From NCBI RefSeq assembly GCF_051020975.1, contig NC_135033.1, positions 3,003,501 to 3,067,500 of the forward strand: a DNA stretch of 64,000 nucleotides, in the 5' to 3' direction. Shown in pieces: positions 11,501 through 26,500 of this stretch. This DNA is from Osmia lignaria lignaria (lineage: Eukaryota > Arthropoda > Insecta > Hymenoptera > Megachilidae). The stretch's first letter is position 1; every line of letters starts with the position of its first letter. The notes under the pieces are model-generated. The model made no database searches. It had not been told where the DNA came from and worked only from the letters and a program-made list of their open reading frames with translations. The position numbers and the translations under genes are program-made.

Positions 11501-14500
11501 GACGGGGGATCGGCGTACATACACCGCGGAGCCGTATGGGTACATAGGCGCATGGGGGCGTAGATATGGGTGCGCCCGTGCCTTCAGCCAGCCACAAGGC
11601 ACGAACCATTATTTCATATTTCATTTTGTATATTTCAACTCCCAGAGGAGAGACGGTAAACCTGAACGACTCCGACGAAGGGAGGAAGATAGAAAATAAA
11701 GAGAAAACGAACGGAACGGGTGAAGAGGCAAAAAAATCAAGGAGGAGAAGAGGGGTCGCATCCTCTATCTCCCAGCAAAGTCCATTTTTGTCGCCCAGAG
11801 TTCTTCGTCTTCGTCTTCGTCTTCGTCTTCTTCTTCTTCTTCTGCTTCTTCTCCTCCTTTTTCTTCCAGCGTCCCCCTCGTTGCCCCTTTTTTGCGATAC
11901 GCGTTTTCGTTACAGACAGGGTGGGTAAGGGATTCGTTTGCGATGGATCGAATCGAAATGGTGGCTTCAAGTCGTTCAGAGTCGATGGAATGTCGCTAGC
12001 GCACTTACGTGGTTCGATTTTTTGATAACATGGAGGAGAGTCAATGTTTATTGCGAAATTTTCGTTTTGAGGGTTTATTTCTTGACGACGCTTGATTCTT
12101 ATTTTTTATTTATTTATTTTTTTCTTTATTTTAAGTTTTAGTGAAAGAAGCACATATTAGATATAGGATTAAGTTCCTTCCGATAAAGTTCTGTTGATTG
12201 CTCTGTTCATTTGTACAAAAATTGGAAAGTACCTACTATGTTTACATCTAATAAGTATGTATATAATTTGTACGATTTGATGGAAGGAAACGATAAATTC
12301 AAATAACAGTAAAATGAGATCTATCAACGGAATGGTCAAAAGTGGATGGTAAAGTTGCTCGTCCAGACTATGTTTATTCAAAAGAGTATGAAACGAGGAG
12401 TTTATGGTGCAATTTTTGGGTGCCATTGAGAACGGGTTCAAAAGTTATGGGACTTTGAAATTTTTATATTTTTAAGTGCAAATGATTAGAAAAGATGAGA
12501 AATCGAAATATAAAATGAAAATTAAGTATAAAAGTGACAAAGGCATGAATTTGAGATGATTAGATGATGTTTACTAACAATTAAGATGAGTTTCAGGGAA
12601 AATTGCATGTGTGATGCAATTTGCACTTGTGTGATCATTTGCACTTAAAAATATAAAAATTTCAAAGTCTCATAACTTTTGAATCCGTTGCCAATGGCAT
12701 CCAAAAATTGCACTATAAACTCTTCGTTTCATGCCCTTTCGAATAAACATAGATTAGACAAGCAACTCTACCATCCACTTTTGACGATTTCTTTGTGAGT
12801 ATCGACAATTTTTAGAAATAAACGTGCTTTATTTGTAATTTTCTTTTTTTTCTTATAGTATTTTAGATTATAGCAAAGGGAGAATATAGTATATATAATT
12901 TGTACCGTTCAACGTAAGGGAATAATAATTTTGGACAACAGTAGAAAGAAGTTTTAGTATCGATATCTCTTAGAAAATTTGTAGATATGATTTAGACGCT
13001 AAATTTTTTAAAACATTTTGTTAGTTACATCGTATGCATATGAAACGTTAATTGTTGTTTCAATACTATTTGTTATCATACTTTGCATAATCTTGAGTGA
13101 CTATTACACTAGAAATAATCAGAAATATTAAAAATTTATTTTTTAACTAAATATTTCAAATTGCTAATATAATCAAGATGTTAATGTTGTATTAGTATCC
13201 TGTCAATATATCGCATTTCATTTGTAATAGCATTGCCATTTTTTACACAATAATTTGCTGTTATTAATACAAATAACCTCTTTACTGAAATATTTTAGAT
13301 TATAAAATTAATAAAAACAAATAGTTTAAAATCATGTGTCTACAAAGTGTATCAGTTAATTTTCTCTTCTATTAATTTTCAATATACTCGTAACTTGTAA
13401 TAGCGCTACTACTTTAATTCATTCATTTAGCGTTGTTAATTTAAATGAAGAAAAATATTATAATACCTTCCTTATTCCAATGTTTCAAATTATGAAGATT
13501 GATAAGGGCAAATTATTTAAAATCATATGTTTACAAATTATAAAATTTAATTTTCGATACTTTATTGGGGTAATAATTTGTACAAAGTGATGCAAACTGT
13601 ACAAACTGATAACAAATCTATTAATATTAACTGTTTTAGCAGTATAACATTAATATTTTTTATTAATTTCATCTTTTTGGTTATACTGTGTAAATCTTAC
13701 AATTAGTATAACAATTTCATTGTATGCACTTACTGTTAATAAATCTGCTAATTTTAGTCAGACTAATGATTTTACATTAGTCATTTTACATTGATGATTT
13801 TTCATTAGACGTTACATTGTTCATTGCAAAATTTCGATACTTGTGTCTTGTTACATATAAAAAAGAATTGTCTCAATAAAATAAAATTAATGGGTTGATG
13901 TAAATAAATAACACAAAAGAATAAACCGTTAATAAATTTACTAATGCTCATTTATTAATGTCAATTGTTTTTTATAACTACTATGAAAAATATTAATTTT
14001 TCTGCAAACAGATAATTTTTCTAGAAAATATTAAATTTAAAAGAAGAAACGTTTAAAAGTTTTGTTTCCTTTCGACTAAAAGATATTTAATAAGTTGACA
14101 TAAATTAATAATACCGAAAATAAAATTCTTAATCAGTTTACAGATTTCAATAAAATCATGTTAGTGATTTTCAGTTACTACTTTGCAAAATATTAATATT
14201 TTCGTATATCAAAGACAGGCTAATAAGTATTGTCCTCATCTTAATGAAACAAAATCAAAAGGTTGACCTGAATTACTGTTAATCAGTCTACACATTTAGC
14301 CCTTCAACTGCAGAGCGTGGGTCAATCGCGACTCAAACTTACATAAAATATACAAGAGTATTAATCTAAAATTATATTTTTTAATGGAAGGGTTTCAAAA
14401 CAGTGTACAAAATTAAATTAAAATTGCGGTTTCTCGATGGTCCGCCGTCTAAGGGTTAAAGAAAAGCATATCAATGGTAGTACTACTGTGCAAAATATTA

Positions 14501-17500
14501 ATGTTTCTATACATAAAATGATGAACTGGAAAGCCTCGTCTAACCAATCTTAATAAAAAAAAAATCAACAAATTGAATGAATTAATAACACGAAATAAAA
14601 TGCAAACAATCGTGAAATATTCTGCTGTATACATTAGTATATTACAACAAACAGAGTGCGAAGTGAATTTCGGGACCGACGAAAGAAAGCGAAAAAGATG
14701 AAACCGCAATTCTTTTTCTCCCGACCGGCTCTGCCCTTGCACCCTCGTGGTCAGACTTTGTCCATTCGCTTCCGCGTATTTCGCGGAAATAGTGAAATCA
14801 TCGGTTGAAAGCGTGCAAGAAAAGGAGAAACAACCGTAGACGAAGGAAGGGACAAGAGACGGCGCCTGAGACTTTTTGGCTAACAATAAGTAAACTTAAT
14901 TTAATATTCCTGGGCGCGCTCCGCGGTGAGCTAGCCGGCAGTGATTCATCATCACACCCGCGCACTGCTTCTCACCATGACGTCCTCGTTAAGTATTCTA
15001 ATGGTTGCCGTGTACCTCTAATTTACTCTGTTCTCGGCCCTAGTCAGACGACTTCATTAATTTCAATGTTTCGCTCGGAAGCAGACCGCGTGCGGATCGG
15101 AAACACACGGTCCTTGTTCAATTAGGCGAACCATTGTATTTTTTTATTTGTAATATTGGTCAATTGTAATTGTAAAACCTGCTCTACTATCCAGCACAGT
15201 AGATTTACTTAGGAAAAATGACGATGTACTTGCTTGTTAGTAAACGCGAACACGAAAACATTTTATTTAATATTTATTTTATTACTAATATTATTTGGTT
15301 ATTATATTAAGATTTCTTTGGATTATGAGAACTGATATAATTATTTGAAAATTTATGTAATTCTCTAATATCTCATCAATGTTTTAAATATTTTAATGTG
15401 TAAGAAGATCTATGTAATTAAGATATTCGTTCGTATGTGGGTGTTACTTGTACTTTAATTTTTATTTTTAAAGCAATTAATACTAATTTACAATAGTTAA
15501 TACCTTACATGTTTAAATATAATATTTTTAAATATTTCTAAACAATATCTATGTATACAAATTTTATTTTAAAAACACTCAATTCCTTGAAGTATGGATA
15601 TTTGGAGAATGTCACAACAGATGTATACAGGGTTATTTTGATCCATAAATAAAATGTTATTATAGCTGGAAAGCTGTTGATTACATGTTTAAACGCTGAA
15701 TTATATAACTGATTGCACAGTGTGTTAAAACAATCGTTTGTTCGTGAATAGCTCAAAATTTACATAATTTTCTATTACTCCATTTAGCGTTTTTTTAATT
15801 CTTTGAAGACAATTTTGTAATACTTATGTTATTCGCAACTTTTATCAATTTTGACAAACAATATACGTATAACCGGCGGTCTGACTAGGTTTATTGATAT
15901 AAAAATGAGGTAGGAGATGAAAAAAGGATTGTGACACATATTTGTACCTTCAGTCTTGAGATATGGTGTAGAGACGGTTAGTTATGGTAGATATCTAATA
16001 TGGTAGATATTGTTATAAATGAAAAAATATCAATTTTTAAAACATCAGTATCGGTACACATATATAAGTACAAGGAGACTTCAGGGGGTTAGATTCCGAA
16101 ATGTCTAACAATCTTTAATTAATCTTCGAATCCTAACCAAATGCCAAATGATCCTCCTTTGCTACAGAAAAATTTTTTACAAACATTTTGAAGACTTTTC
16201 AAACTCAATTTTCTCAAAAATAAATTCGTATTCTATTTTTTCAGTTGATTTTTTTCAGAGAACGTATTTTCTTCCCGACCGTGACATTATGATAATTACT
16301 TATGATAACATTATCTATCAGCGTACCCAAGTTCTTTAAAATCTGATAACGAGTCCATTATTTAACCCTTGAGTTTAAAACTAACAATACATGTACAAGG
16401 ATATTAATCTAAAGTTAAGTGTACAACTCTTGAACGAAAGTATTTTGTATATTGTAAGAACAATTTTTAAAAGAACATTGTACAATTGAGAAAATAAAAA
16501 TAATTTGAAATCCAAAATTATATTAACGTTTAAAAGAAGACTGAAAACCTATTTTTAGGCTCCTGAGAGCTATGTTATTTTTCATAGAATAACAGTTGAC
16601 TGTGTTTTCGAATGTCCCCACCAAAATCGAGAACTCAGGTTCGGTATATTACCTAAATTGACTACATAAAACCGATTAAAGTTGGTTTCAGAGCTGGAAG
16701 TCTTACCGTTTTCGAGATATCGTAGTAAGGTTAGGTTAGATTAGGTTAGGTTCTGTGTATGCGCAGTATCGAATAGCATATGTTCAGTATCGAATAGCGC
16801 ATGCGCAGTATCGAATAGTCCATACGTAGTCTCAAAATTGTACTAAAATTTCTTACCACGATATCTCAAAAACGGTACGACATCCAGCTCTGAAACCAAT
16901 TTTAATCGGTTTCTGGTAGTCAATTTAGGTTATATACCGAACCTGAGTTCTCAATTTTGGTGGGGCCATTTGGAAACTTATCCTAGTTTATCATGTACGT
17001 ATAGAAAAGTTCTAATTCAAAAATACATATAAAAATTTAGGAAAATACCTGGTCGCTCTCTAAGGGTTAAAATTGGGGCTTTCTCCTTAGATCGCCATCC
17101 GAGGGCTAAGGCGTTCTCCATTAATTGTTTTCTTCCGAATAATCAGTGATGATACAAGCATAAAATTCATTCAACATGGATCGTATTCATTTAAAAACAC
17201 GGTCCATCGAGCAGCAAGCACGCGACAGGCAAATGTATGCAAAACACATGCGGGTCAGAATAAGTCGATCAGCAGCGAGCATAGTAACGAAATCTCATTT
17301 GAAGCGATGCTAATGGGCCGGCTTATCCACGCCGCCTAATCTGCCCCCCATACGCTCGTGTACACGAGCGACTAGCAAATTTCTCGAAGCGTGATAAATT
17401 AACGCCAGCTGAGATCGCGACAAATTACGGCTCGACGTTGCCTTCCCTCGGCATCTAAACTCGTGCCCAGATGTCTTTTTACATCTGTCAAGTGGGTTCG

Positions 17501-20500
17501 ATCGTTGACATTTTTCTTATTTTTTTTTTTTGTATAGAAAGTTCCTTTTCTCTCTGTTGGCTAATTAACGATTCCACCACGGTGATTTACGTACGCGTGG
17601 AGCTGTTGCGGCTAATTCACGACGAATCGATCGCAATTGTCGATTAAGCAGCGTTTCCAACGCGTATGTACGAACGAAGTTCACGAGAAACTCAAGCACT
17701 CGGGGAATTTCGTTGTGCTCCTGTGGACGTGGCATCTTTGGCACGTGACATTTCCAGAATCGAGCGAGAAACTTCTCCGTCGGCATTTAGAATACCGTGA
17801 GGAGAATCAGTTAACGCTCACACGGGTCCCTTCTCCCTTTTTGCCATCGATTTTCACGCGATAAATCTCCACGTATTTCTCGCGACGCTGGTATTGTCCA
17901 TCGGATCTGGGATCCTTTAACCCTTCGATTATTGAAAGGCCAATATACTAGATTGTTGCATATCAACCGATTCCGAATGATTTGATGATAGAAAAGTATC
18001 GCAAAATAGCATTTATGTTATATCAATTTCAAGCTTCAGGTTTGTTGACCATTTCTTCAATATTTTTCATCTAAATCGATTAATGTAATCATTTTCTAGT
18101 ATTGTCCATTAACAAATATCCAATATCTAAAAGATTACATATCGAAATAATCGAGAAATTTTCAATTTGTTGTACCACAGAATAACAAATCGAACAGTTT
18201 CTTATCAGTTTGGGATACAAGCATCCCAATGGACAATATGTATCTACTAAAAATTGATTAATTAATCTTCTGTTCCAGCGAAGAATAAGCCGTTTTGACT
18301 TATTTTCATCAATTCTTAAGTTTCAAATTCATGTGCCATAGGTACTATTTCGAAATACTTTGATTGTTTGTTGTAACTAATAATCAACCATTTTATATAA
18401 AAAATGTTAATTAAAAGTTTGTGTAGTATTAGTGCAACTACGGAAAGGGGTCAAAAGTTGACTCCCTATTAAAACATTATAAAGTTTCTTTGTAATAAAT
18501 ATCGGAATATTCTCAAAAATTTCATAATATTATCACGTTATTAATAAGGTATGAGAAAAATTTGTTGACCCCCTATCGCGCATTATGGTTTATTTTCGTC
18601 GAGGTTTAAACTTCAAATTGATATACTGAAGTTCTATTTTGTAGTATTTTGATGTTTTAAAATCCACTGCTTTAAATACACGTCATACGATTTTACCGTT
18701 TGTTCTTTTAGTTCTACCACAAGCAGCGCCGTATTTTTTTATACGTAGATTAGCCTATTTAATAACAAAATTTTATCGGTTTTACTATAAATATAAATAT
18801 GATGAAAATAAAGATGATTTATTGATGACAATTATGTATTTGAATAAGTAGGTAGGGGCCAGGGTGCGTCTAGCCACCCCGAAAATGTGGACCGGTCTCC
18901 TCACTATTCTAAAATTCTAGAATTTAAAAATGCCAGAAATCCAGAATTTTGAGATTTCTAAAATTCGGGAATTTTTTAATTTAGAAACTATTATATAAAA
19001 TTCCAGAAGTTACAAGTTCCAGAATTTCAAGATTTTAAAATCACAAAATTTCTAAGGGTCCTGGCCCACCCTAGAAAAAGAAATTCTAGTTACACACATG
19101 AAGTCATATGACTATGAACGTTGAATTATAAAGTTGCGCCTGAGACTTACGAGTTCAGTCTAGTGCATGGCAGAGAACACTTCGAAATTAGAATATGTAC
19201 ATACATGTTATACTGAGAATGTCATTGATAGTATTCGTATAATCACGTTCTATTGATATTAATTTTAATATTGTTTATCTAAATAATATGATTATATTCT
19301 GTTTAATTTTTGGACGGCGCACAATGGGACAAAACGGCTTTCGGCGATCGAAAGTGGATTTTTGTGAATTCGAAAATTGAAAAACTATTTGCGCATATGG
19401 ATACAGAACAAACTGTTGTTTAACGTAGTGTAATTCGTTTTCTCATATTTGCTTCAGTTTTGCTGTGGTCCGCACTCAAAGTCAGTAGAAATTCGTCAAA
19501 GCAAAACGGTGATGATATTACCCGTAACTTCAATGTACGATTCTAAAGAACTTTACTAGGAAAGATGAAATTCAAATGAATTATGAAGTTTACTAGATTA
19601 GTATAGATTCTGTTCAGTGCATAAAGTAAGTTAAAATGTTAACAACTTTTTAAATGATAGGATCTGATTGAAACAAAGTACATTTAACTAAAATCTTGAC
19701 TTTGTGCAGGATTTTAAAAAGTTGCAACAACTTACGACGGGTTTAATTATTACTGCAGGAAAGGGTGAACCTTCCTCTATGAGAATCAAAAAAAATTGGG
19801 TGCAACTTCGCGCAACTTTTCAAGAAAATGGCGATTGAATTAAATTATATCCATATTGACCGCTGTGCAGAATGATGGAAAAGCAATACCAAATACGATA
19901 ACCAGTTAACTGGTTATCATCTTATAAAAGATTCAAATTATAAATTTATACCACATATACATACCTAACATACACGTGAAATATAATTGCACCAATCATG
20001 TTACTAGTATCGGAAATTAATTTACATTTATTGTATTCCTTACTATCTGTATTGCATATTAATACGTAGATACTAATGTAATCTTTATTAATATTGTAAC
20101 CTTTAAATAACTTTATTAATGCCTAGTATACATGGCAAACACCAGATATCGTAATGGATATTAACCGTACATCCATGTCTGGTATGACCGCGACCCAGCG
20201 TATGTGCGCGATGCATATACATATAATATAATATTAAACTATGCAAAAATGTAAGAAGCAAACATAGTATATAATACATCAATAGATTCAGAAACAAATT
20301 TATGTTCTTTCGTGTTATTATATAAATTGTGATTACTTTTAAAATAATGTTATAAACAAATTATTTTTTACAAAATTTATGACCAGCTGTTACATGTTCA
20401 TAAAAAACCATGAAACTTTTCTTTAAAAAGTTTTTTTTTATCTATGATAGTTTTCGAGATAGCCTATTGTAGCCGAAACTTTAGGGGGCGTTTCACCCTC

Positions 20501-23500
20501 TAAATATGAAAACGGGCCCAAATAAAAAGCACGTATGCCTTATTTTTCGGTCCTTTAAAACATATCCAAAAATCAAAACAATCAGAGGCGGTCACCTAAA
20601 AACCCTTCCTTGTTAGTTTCTGGAAGAAATTTTTTAAAAGATTCTGAGCTTACAGCCATTTTTTAACAAATTTTTCTTGATTAAAAAAAAATTCTGGATT
20701 TACAAAAATGTACCCAGTTTACTTCAACTGAAGAAGTTTGAAATTCTTACTAATGTTAATAACTTTTAATATCTACTATTTAAGACTTTCAAGTGTAAGT
20801 CTTGTCCAATAAAAAAATGTTCTCAACCTTTCGCAATCATTAGGCACAGCTACAGTGGTATTCCAAAGCTATGCACGCCTACTACAAAATACATAGTGTG
20901 GTACAGAATTGACTATCAAAGGGTACAAAAATTAGAGGACCGACTTTTGGGAATGTAGGTGTTCAAATAGGATGGGAATTTATAAACCTTGACTCAAAAT
21001 TGATTTTATAGACCACACTTGATAAGCTATTTATTTATGACCTTTCGGAAATTATTATTTTGTGTAGTGATAGTGACTGCAACATGTAGTGTTTTAATTA
21101 TTTTGGTTGAATAAATAAAAATATTGAATTTTATCTAATAATTAATAATAATTAATGAAACTGATTTTAATTAAATTTTCAATACCTTCAACTACCTGTT
21201 CAACCGAAAGAGTGTCTATTTCTTTGTCATAAGAGATCAAATTTCATTGACTCACATTTAAAATTCTTTATTTTGTTCTTAATTATTACATACTTTACAA
21301 TACTTTGGAACACCAGTAGCATCGTCAGGGGTTAAAAGACGCACTGATACTCTGACCTATTCTGTATGTATAATATAAGGTAAATATATTTTCTTCATAA
21401 AACAGAAAGGAAAGAAATCTTTGGAACACCAGTGTAGCTCTATGAGAGGTCAAAAAACCCACACTGATCGTAAATGTATAACACAAAACAGAAGTGCATT
21501 TTTCATATAAGAAAATCATAGAAACTGTTGCATAGACGCAATATAATTTCGATTGATTTTTTTCACGAGAATTCAGTTGGTGGCCGGTTGGTACCAGGTT
21601 CTTTCGCCGCACCCTTTATACAGAGAAAATAACGCGAATGCGCGTGTACGCGCACGTGTTGCGTTTGGCGCGCGCGCACGTGTGCGTGACCAAGCGGTAC
21701 GCTAGCACAACGAAGGCTAAACACCGACACGACAGGACACGGGGCCACAACACACGACGCCAACGGAGATGAGATACATCACGAGACGGGAGACGTATTA
21801 TTAATGGTGACAGTGGGCGACCCAGGTTGGGCGGGGTGCACGATGCGGTCCCACCGATGTGGGCCCAGCTTTCGACCTCTTCCTCTCCTTCTCATCCTTT
21901 CTCTTTCTATCCCTTTGCTCTTCTTTCTTCGCTGCTGCCTATATTAACTATTACACACCATGCGAACACGCCGTATCCTGAGGTAAATGAGCGGATTTTC
22001 TGCCTCGTAACCGTCCCTCGACTCTGATTCGATTCGAGACAGACATTTCGGCGTTTGCCGTTTAGTAATACATAGTTCGTTCGTAGATCGGATCGGATTA
22101 TCGACGTTGCCTGCTATCGGCTACTCAAAAATCTGTAGTCGGATTTTGAAAAGACTTTCTACGAGGAACATCCAATGAAATTCGTAGAAAATCCGTTGGC
22201 TTTGAGGATGTTACATATTCAGAGAGGATAATGGTTTGAAACGAGGAAGTAAAATAGAGTGTAATATATAGGTTCAGTGGTAAATTCTGCGTACATAAAT
22301 AATAAAAAATGTTTGTGTAAATATTTTTTCTATCTGAATCTGTTTCGGAGGTATACAGTTTTTGGGTTGTATATCGGTTGTTCATTTGGTTCTTCAGGGC
22401 AAAATAAATTGAAAATTTGTTTAATCATTTGGAAATTGGATTAACAATAAGCCGTCAATTGGTTACACATTGAATTGATACACATACATATGTGTATTCG
22501 CGATCAAATCCTGCTTTGAAATAACAAGTAATAGAGTTATATTATTTTTTTTTCTCAATCACTTTTAATACTAATATTGTAAACATTAAGATCTTGAAAA
22601 CTGCTGTTTTTCCTATATCGCCACTTTTTCTAGGGAATCCTGATTTTATCGCGAGTACACATAACACAAGTGCTATTTTCGCAAGGTTCTCCTTGGGTCC
22701 CTTAATTTCTGTGAATGAAATCCGACTGAATATGTTTAGTTTACCAAAGAATCAGTTAACCTAAAATTGATCTAAAACGTTTAATTTATCAATAATGGAA
22801 CCCTACCCTAAGACGAGAAATTCAGATCACACAAAATATTAAAAACTGTTGTGTTCCTTTAATAAAAATTGAAAAATGTATCATAATATAATAAATGAAT
22901 GGAGTTTCCAAAATTGAAATTTGTACAAAATATTGGGTGTCCATAATGAATTTCCAGGGTAAATTTTAAAGCTGCTATATATTCTCTCTTTACAATTTAC
23001 TCTATCTCACTTTATTTCCTTTTCATCTCACCTTCTTCACAGACTGTATGTTGCTTTATCTTTTGTACACCTTTTTGTACATCTCGATAATTTTGTCCTG
23101 CTCTCTTGTCGACAATAGCACACATTCTCACAGGTACGCGAGTGTGTGTGTTGAAACATGGGGATACATACTAGTGCAGGCGCACCCACACGTATTTTAG
23201 GAGGGGTTGCGCGCGCGAGATCGTTACGATGCACATGCACGCCTCGGTTGTAACCACAATGATGACGGCGACACGCGCCTCTCAACTTTGACAGTTACTT
23301 TTAGGACAAAGACGTCAGGTAACGCGTCCTGACGCCAACTTACTCCCAACAATACGAATCTGCAGTAAGCATAAAATGTCACTAAAGTATGTAAATGATA
23401 GAATGAAATTAGTATTCTTTCTCTCTTTCTATGCGATTATTAAATTATAAATCAAATCTGTTTCTAAGAAATATATATAAAGTTTATTGAAAATATTAAC

Positions 23501-26500
23501 TTTTCGATATACTCATACATCCATCAAGCGTATACTGGCCAAGACATTTAACTTGATCACCTTGAATAGCTTTTGAGTTATATGTTACATAAGAAAGTGT
23601 TTCATATGAAAAGTTGACGACAGTTTGTAGATGAAGGCAAAAGATTGTTCGTTTAGTTCCTGAAAGTTTACATAGGTGTTCAAATTATTAGATTAAAAAG
23701 CAGACAAGAATGTTTTTTTATTTCAACCCTTAACGGTTAAAAATTGTTGTAACCCTTGAGACTAGCTGTATTTATGTTTATATTGATTCTAGAAAGACTA
23801 ACTTATACTTTTCAAGTAGAAAATTTCCTAGAAACATTCTGAAAGAAGAAACAATTGAATTTCATTTTTCGAAAAATTCAATATAAATGTTCTATTGATT
23901 CGATAAAAACAAAGTTGAATTTCGCAATGAAATAAAAAAAGATTAATTAAATATTTTTAATAATTACAAATTGCTTTCTCCACGATTTCGTTTTGCTCTC
24001 TTTATTCTATCTGAAGAAACATCTTATACATTGCGATCACATTTTCTCTTCTTGGTATTCCTAGTACAAATTGTCCCCAGACTCTAACGGTCCGGAAGAC
24101 ATGGCAATACACGGTCCAAGATGGACGACTAATACGTGGTTTCACGTTTAGAAAGTGCAATTGGTTGTCACGGTAGTCGATTACGATCGTATCGGCACCT
24201 CAGAATCCATTGGGTAGGTTGTCTTGGAGTACAACGCGAGTGGAACAGAACTGAGACACTGGACCGACATGTTGGCAACCCCGAGACGTTCTATTGCTCA
24301 ATGGCACACGCTTACAGATCTCGTGAACAGTGACAAGAAATACTAAATTCATTTTAAGATTAAGATAATGTAAAGGATCTTTCATTAAGGTGAGATTTTA
24401 TTGTGAGATCGTGTCAATAATTGTTAGATCGAATATTGCTTCTTTTCTAATGCTTTCAAAGCAATAGATTTACATATGTGTTCAAAGAAAATCATTATTT
24501 GCATACAACCGTACAATTTTATACAGGATGTTTTTTCAAGCACTTCTAAAGATCTGACAAAAAAGCATTTTAACCCTCGGGCAACGGACCATGGAGAGAG
24601 CCCCTTTAATTTAATTTTCTATTTTATGCTGTTTTCATTTTTTTAATTTTACACTGTTTCTTTAAAAATGATTCTTCCAATACGCTTTCGTTTAAAAACT
24701 ATATATTTAACTTTAGTTTAATATCCTTGTATATGTTTTGTAAGTTTGGGTCTCAATTGACCTATACTCAGTTGTTCAGTGGTTAAAATAGTAATTAAGA
24801 AAACATAATACCAGAGGCATCGAATTAATTTCTACATCGAAATAGAGATTATAACTGCAGACATTAGGAAAATATTTAATTCATCTTAAATAAAAATTAC
24901 TTCATGTGTACACAATGTTAAGCTTGGGAGAACTCAAAGAATCAAATCTCTTAGAGTGTTAAATTTCTCATCAGCAATGATGTATACAGGGTGTCTCAGC
25001 CGATTTTGACATCTTGATTTTCTCGGTATTGTGGCACGTAGTGAAAAATGTTTCATAGGGAACTTAAATGGTGTCAAATGGGGTATGTTCTGGTGTTATT
25101 AGTTTTTTCGTCCGTAGATGCGTCAAGGATATATGAAGGTCAGCTTTGTTTTTTTAAATGGAATGGGGTACTTTTTCATGTATCAAACGATGCAGCTAGA
25201 CATTCTTTATAAAAAAGTACTGACCTATGTGTGTCGAAAAGCTGGTAGTTTAGGAGATATTTCAGTTTAAATAATTCTAAAATTTGTACTGACATTAGCG
25301 TTTATTTACAGGTATGGTTCAACATAACGACCATTTGCATCACAACATTTTTGAAATCGATGAAGTAAGGACTGGCTTACGTTATTTAATGTAACGGCTG
25401 ATATTTTGCCACATTCGTCGATAATATGTACGCTGCTTCATATCAGTCACTGTAGTTGAATCTTTCGCGTAAACTTTATCCTTTAAATAGCCAGTCCTTA
25501 CTTCATCGATTTCAAAAATGTTGTGATGCAAATGGTCGTTATGTTGAAACATACCTGTAAATAAACGCTAATGTCAGTACAAATCTTAGAATTATTTAAA
25601 TTGAAATATCTCCTAAACTACCAGCTTTTCGACATACATAGGTCAGTACTTTTTTATAAAGAATGTCTAGCTGCATCATTTGATACATAAAAAAGTATCC
25701 CATTCTACTTAAAAAAACAAAGTTGACCTTCATATATCCTTGACGCGTCTACGTACGAAAAAACTAATAACACCAGAACATGCCCCACTCGATACCATTT
25801 AAGTTCCCTATGAAACATTTTTTACTATGTGCCACAATACCGAGGAAATCAAGATGTCAAAATCGGCTGAGACACCCTGTATAGTGAACAACGTATTTAA
25901 ATTTATAATTTTAATTTTGTAGTACTGTGAAAATTTTCGTTCGATGTAAATTTTTTTTCGTGAACTTGCAAGTTCTTATTATTGGCACAATCGGTGCTCA
26001 GTGGACATCAATTGTCAATGTATAGTAGTAAAAAAATTGGTAATAGTAAAAACGTCTTGTTCTAGATCGTCCTTCAGAAAACATTGCATTAGTTGGAAAT
26101 GCATTGGTACATAAGTCACTTATCTATCAGTATTTGTTTTAACTTAATTTGGTTTGGCAGCTTCGTATTAGAGACGAATGGTGAAGTGACACAGAATAAC
26201 CAGCGGTGTTAAGCTTATAAGTAACCGGGCACGTGGACAAAACAGACCCCTCGACAATCTCATCGAGAAGATTCCTGGCTCCCGAGTTTCGCCCGACGGA
26301 AAAGTAATCTGTCCCCAGCGATCAGCCAACCTGGCGAGGCCTCTCTTGATCTTAATGGATTATCTGATGCGTTCGGTAGCTGTAATCGAGTTCGTGGTAG
26401 CTCATGAATGACGGGATAGGACGTTAGCTACCTTCAGGTGAGAGAGAGAGAGAGAGAGAAAGCACTTGAGAAGGAAATGATGCAGAGAATCAATACTGAA

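Noticed and set aside
11720..12025. Frames with VFVF/FFFF or KKKK/TKTK runs
   Set aside because: Produced by the CTTCGT/CTT microsatellite.
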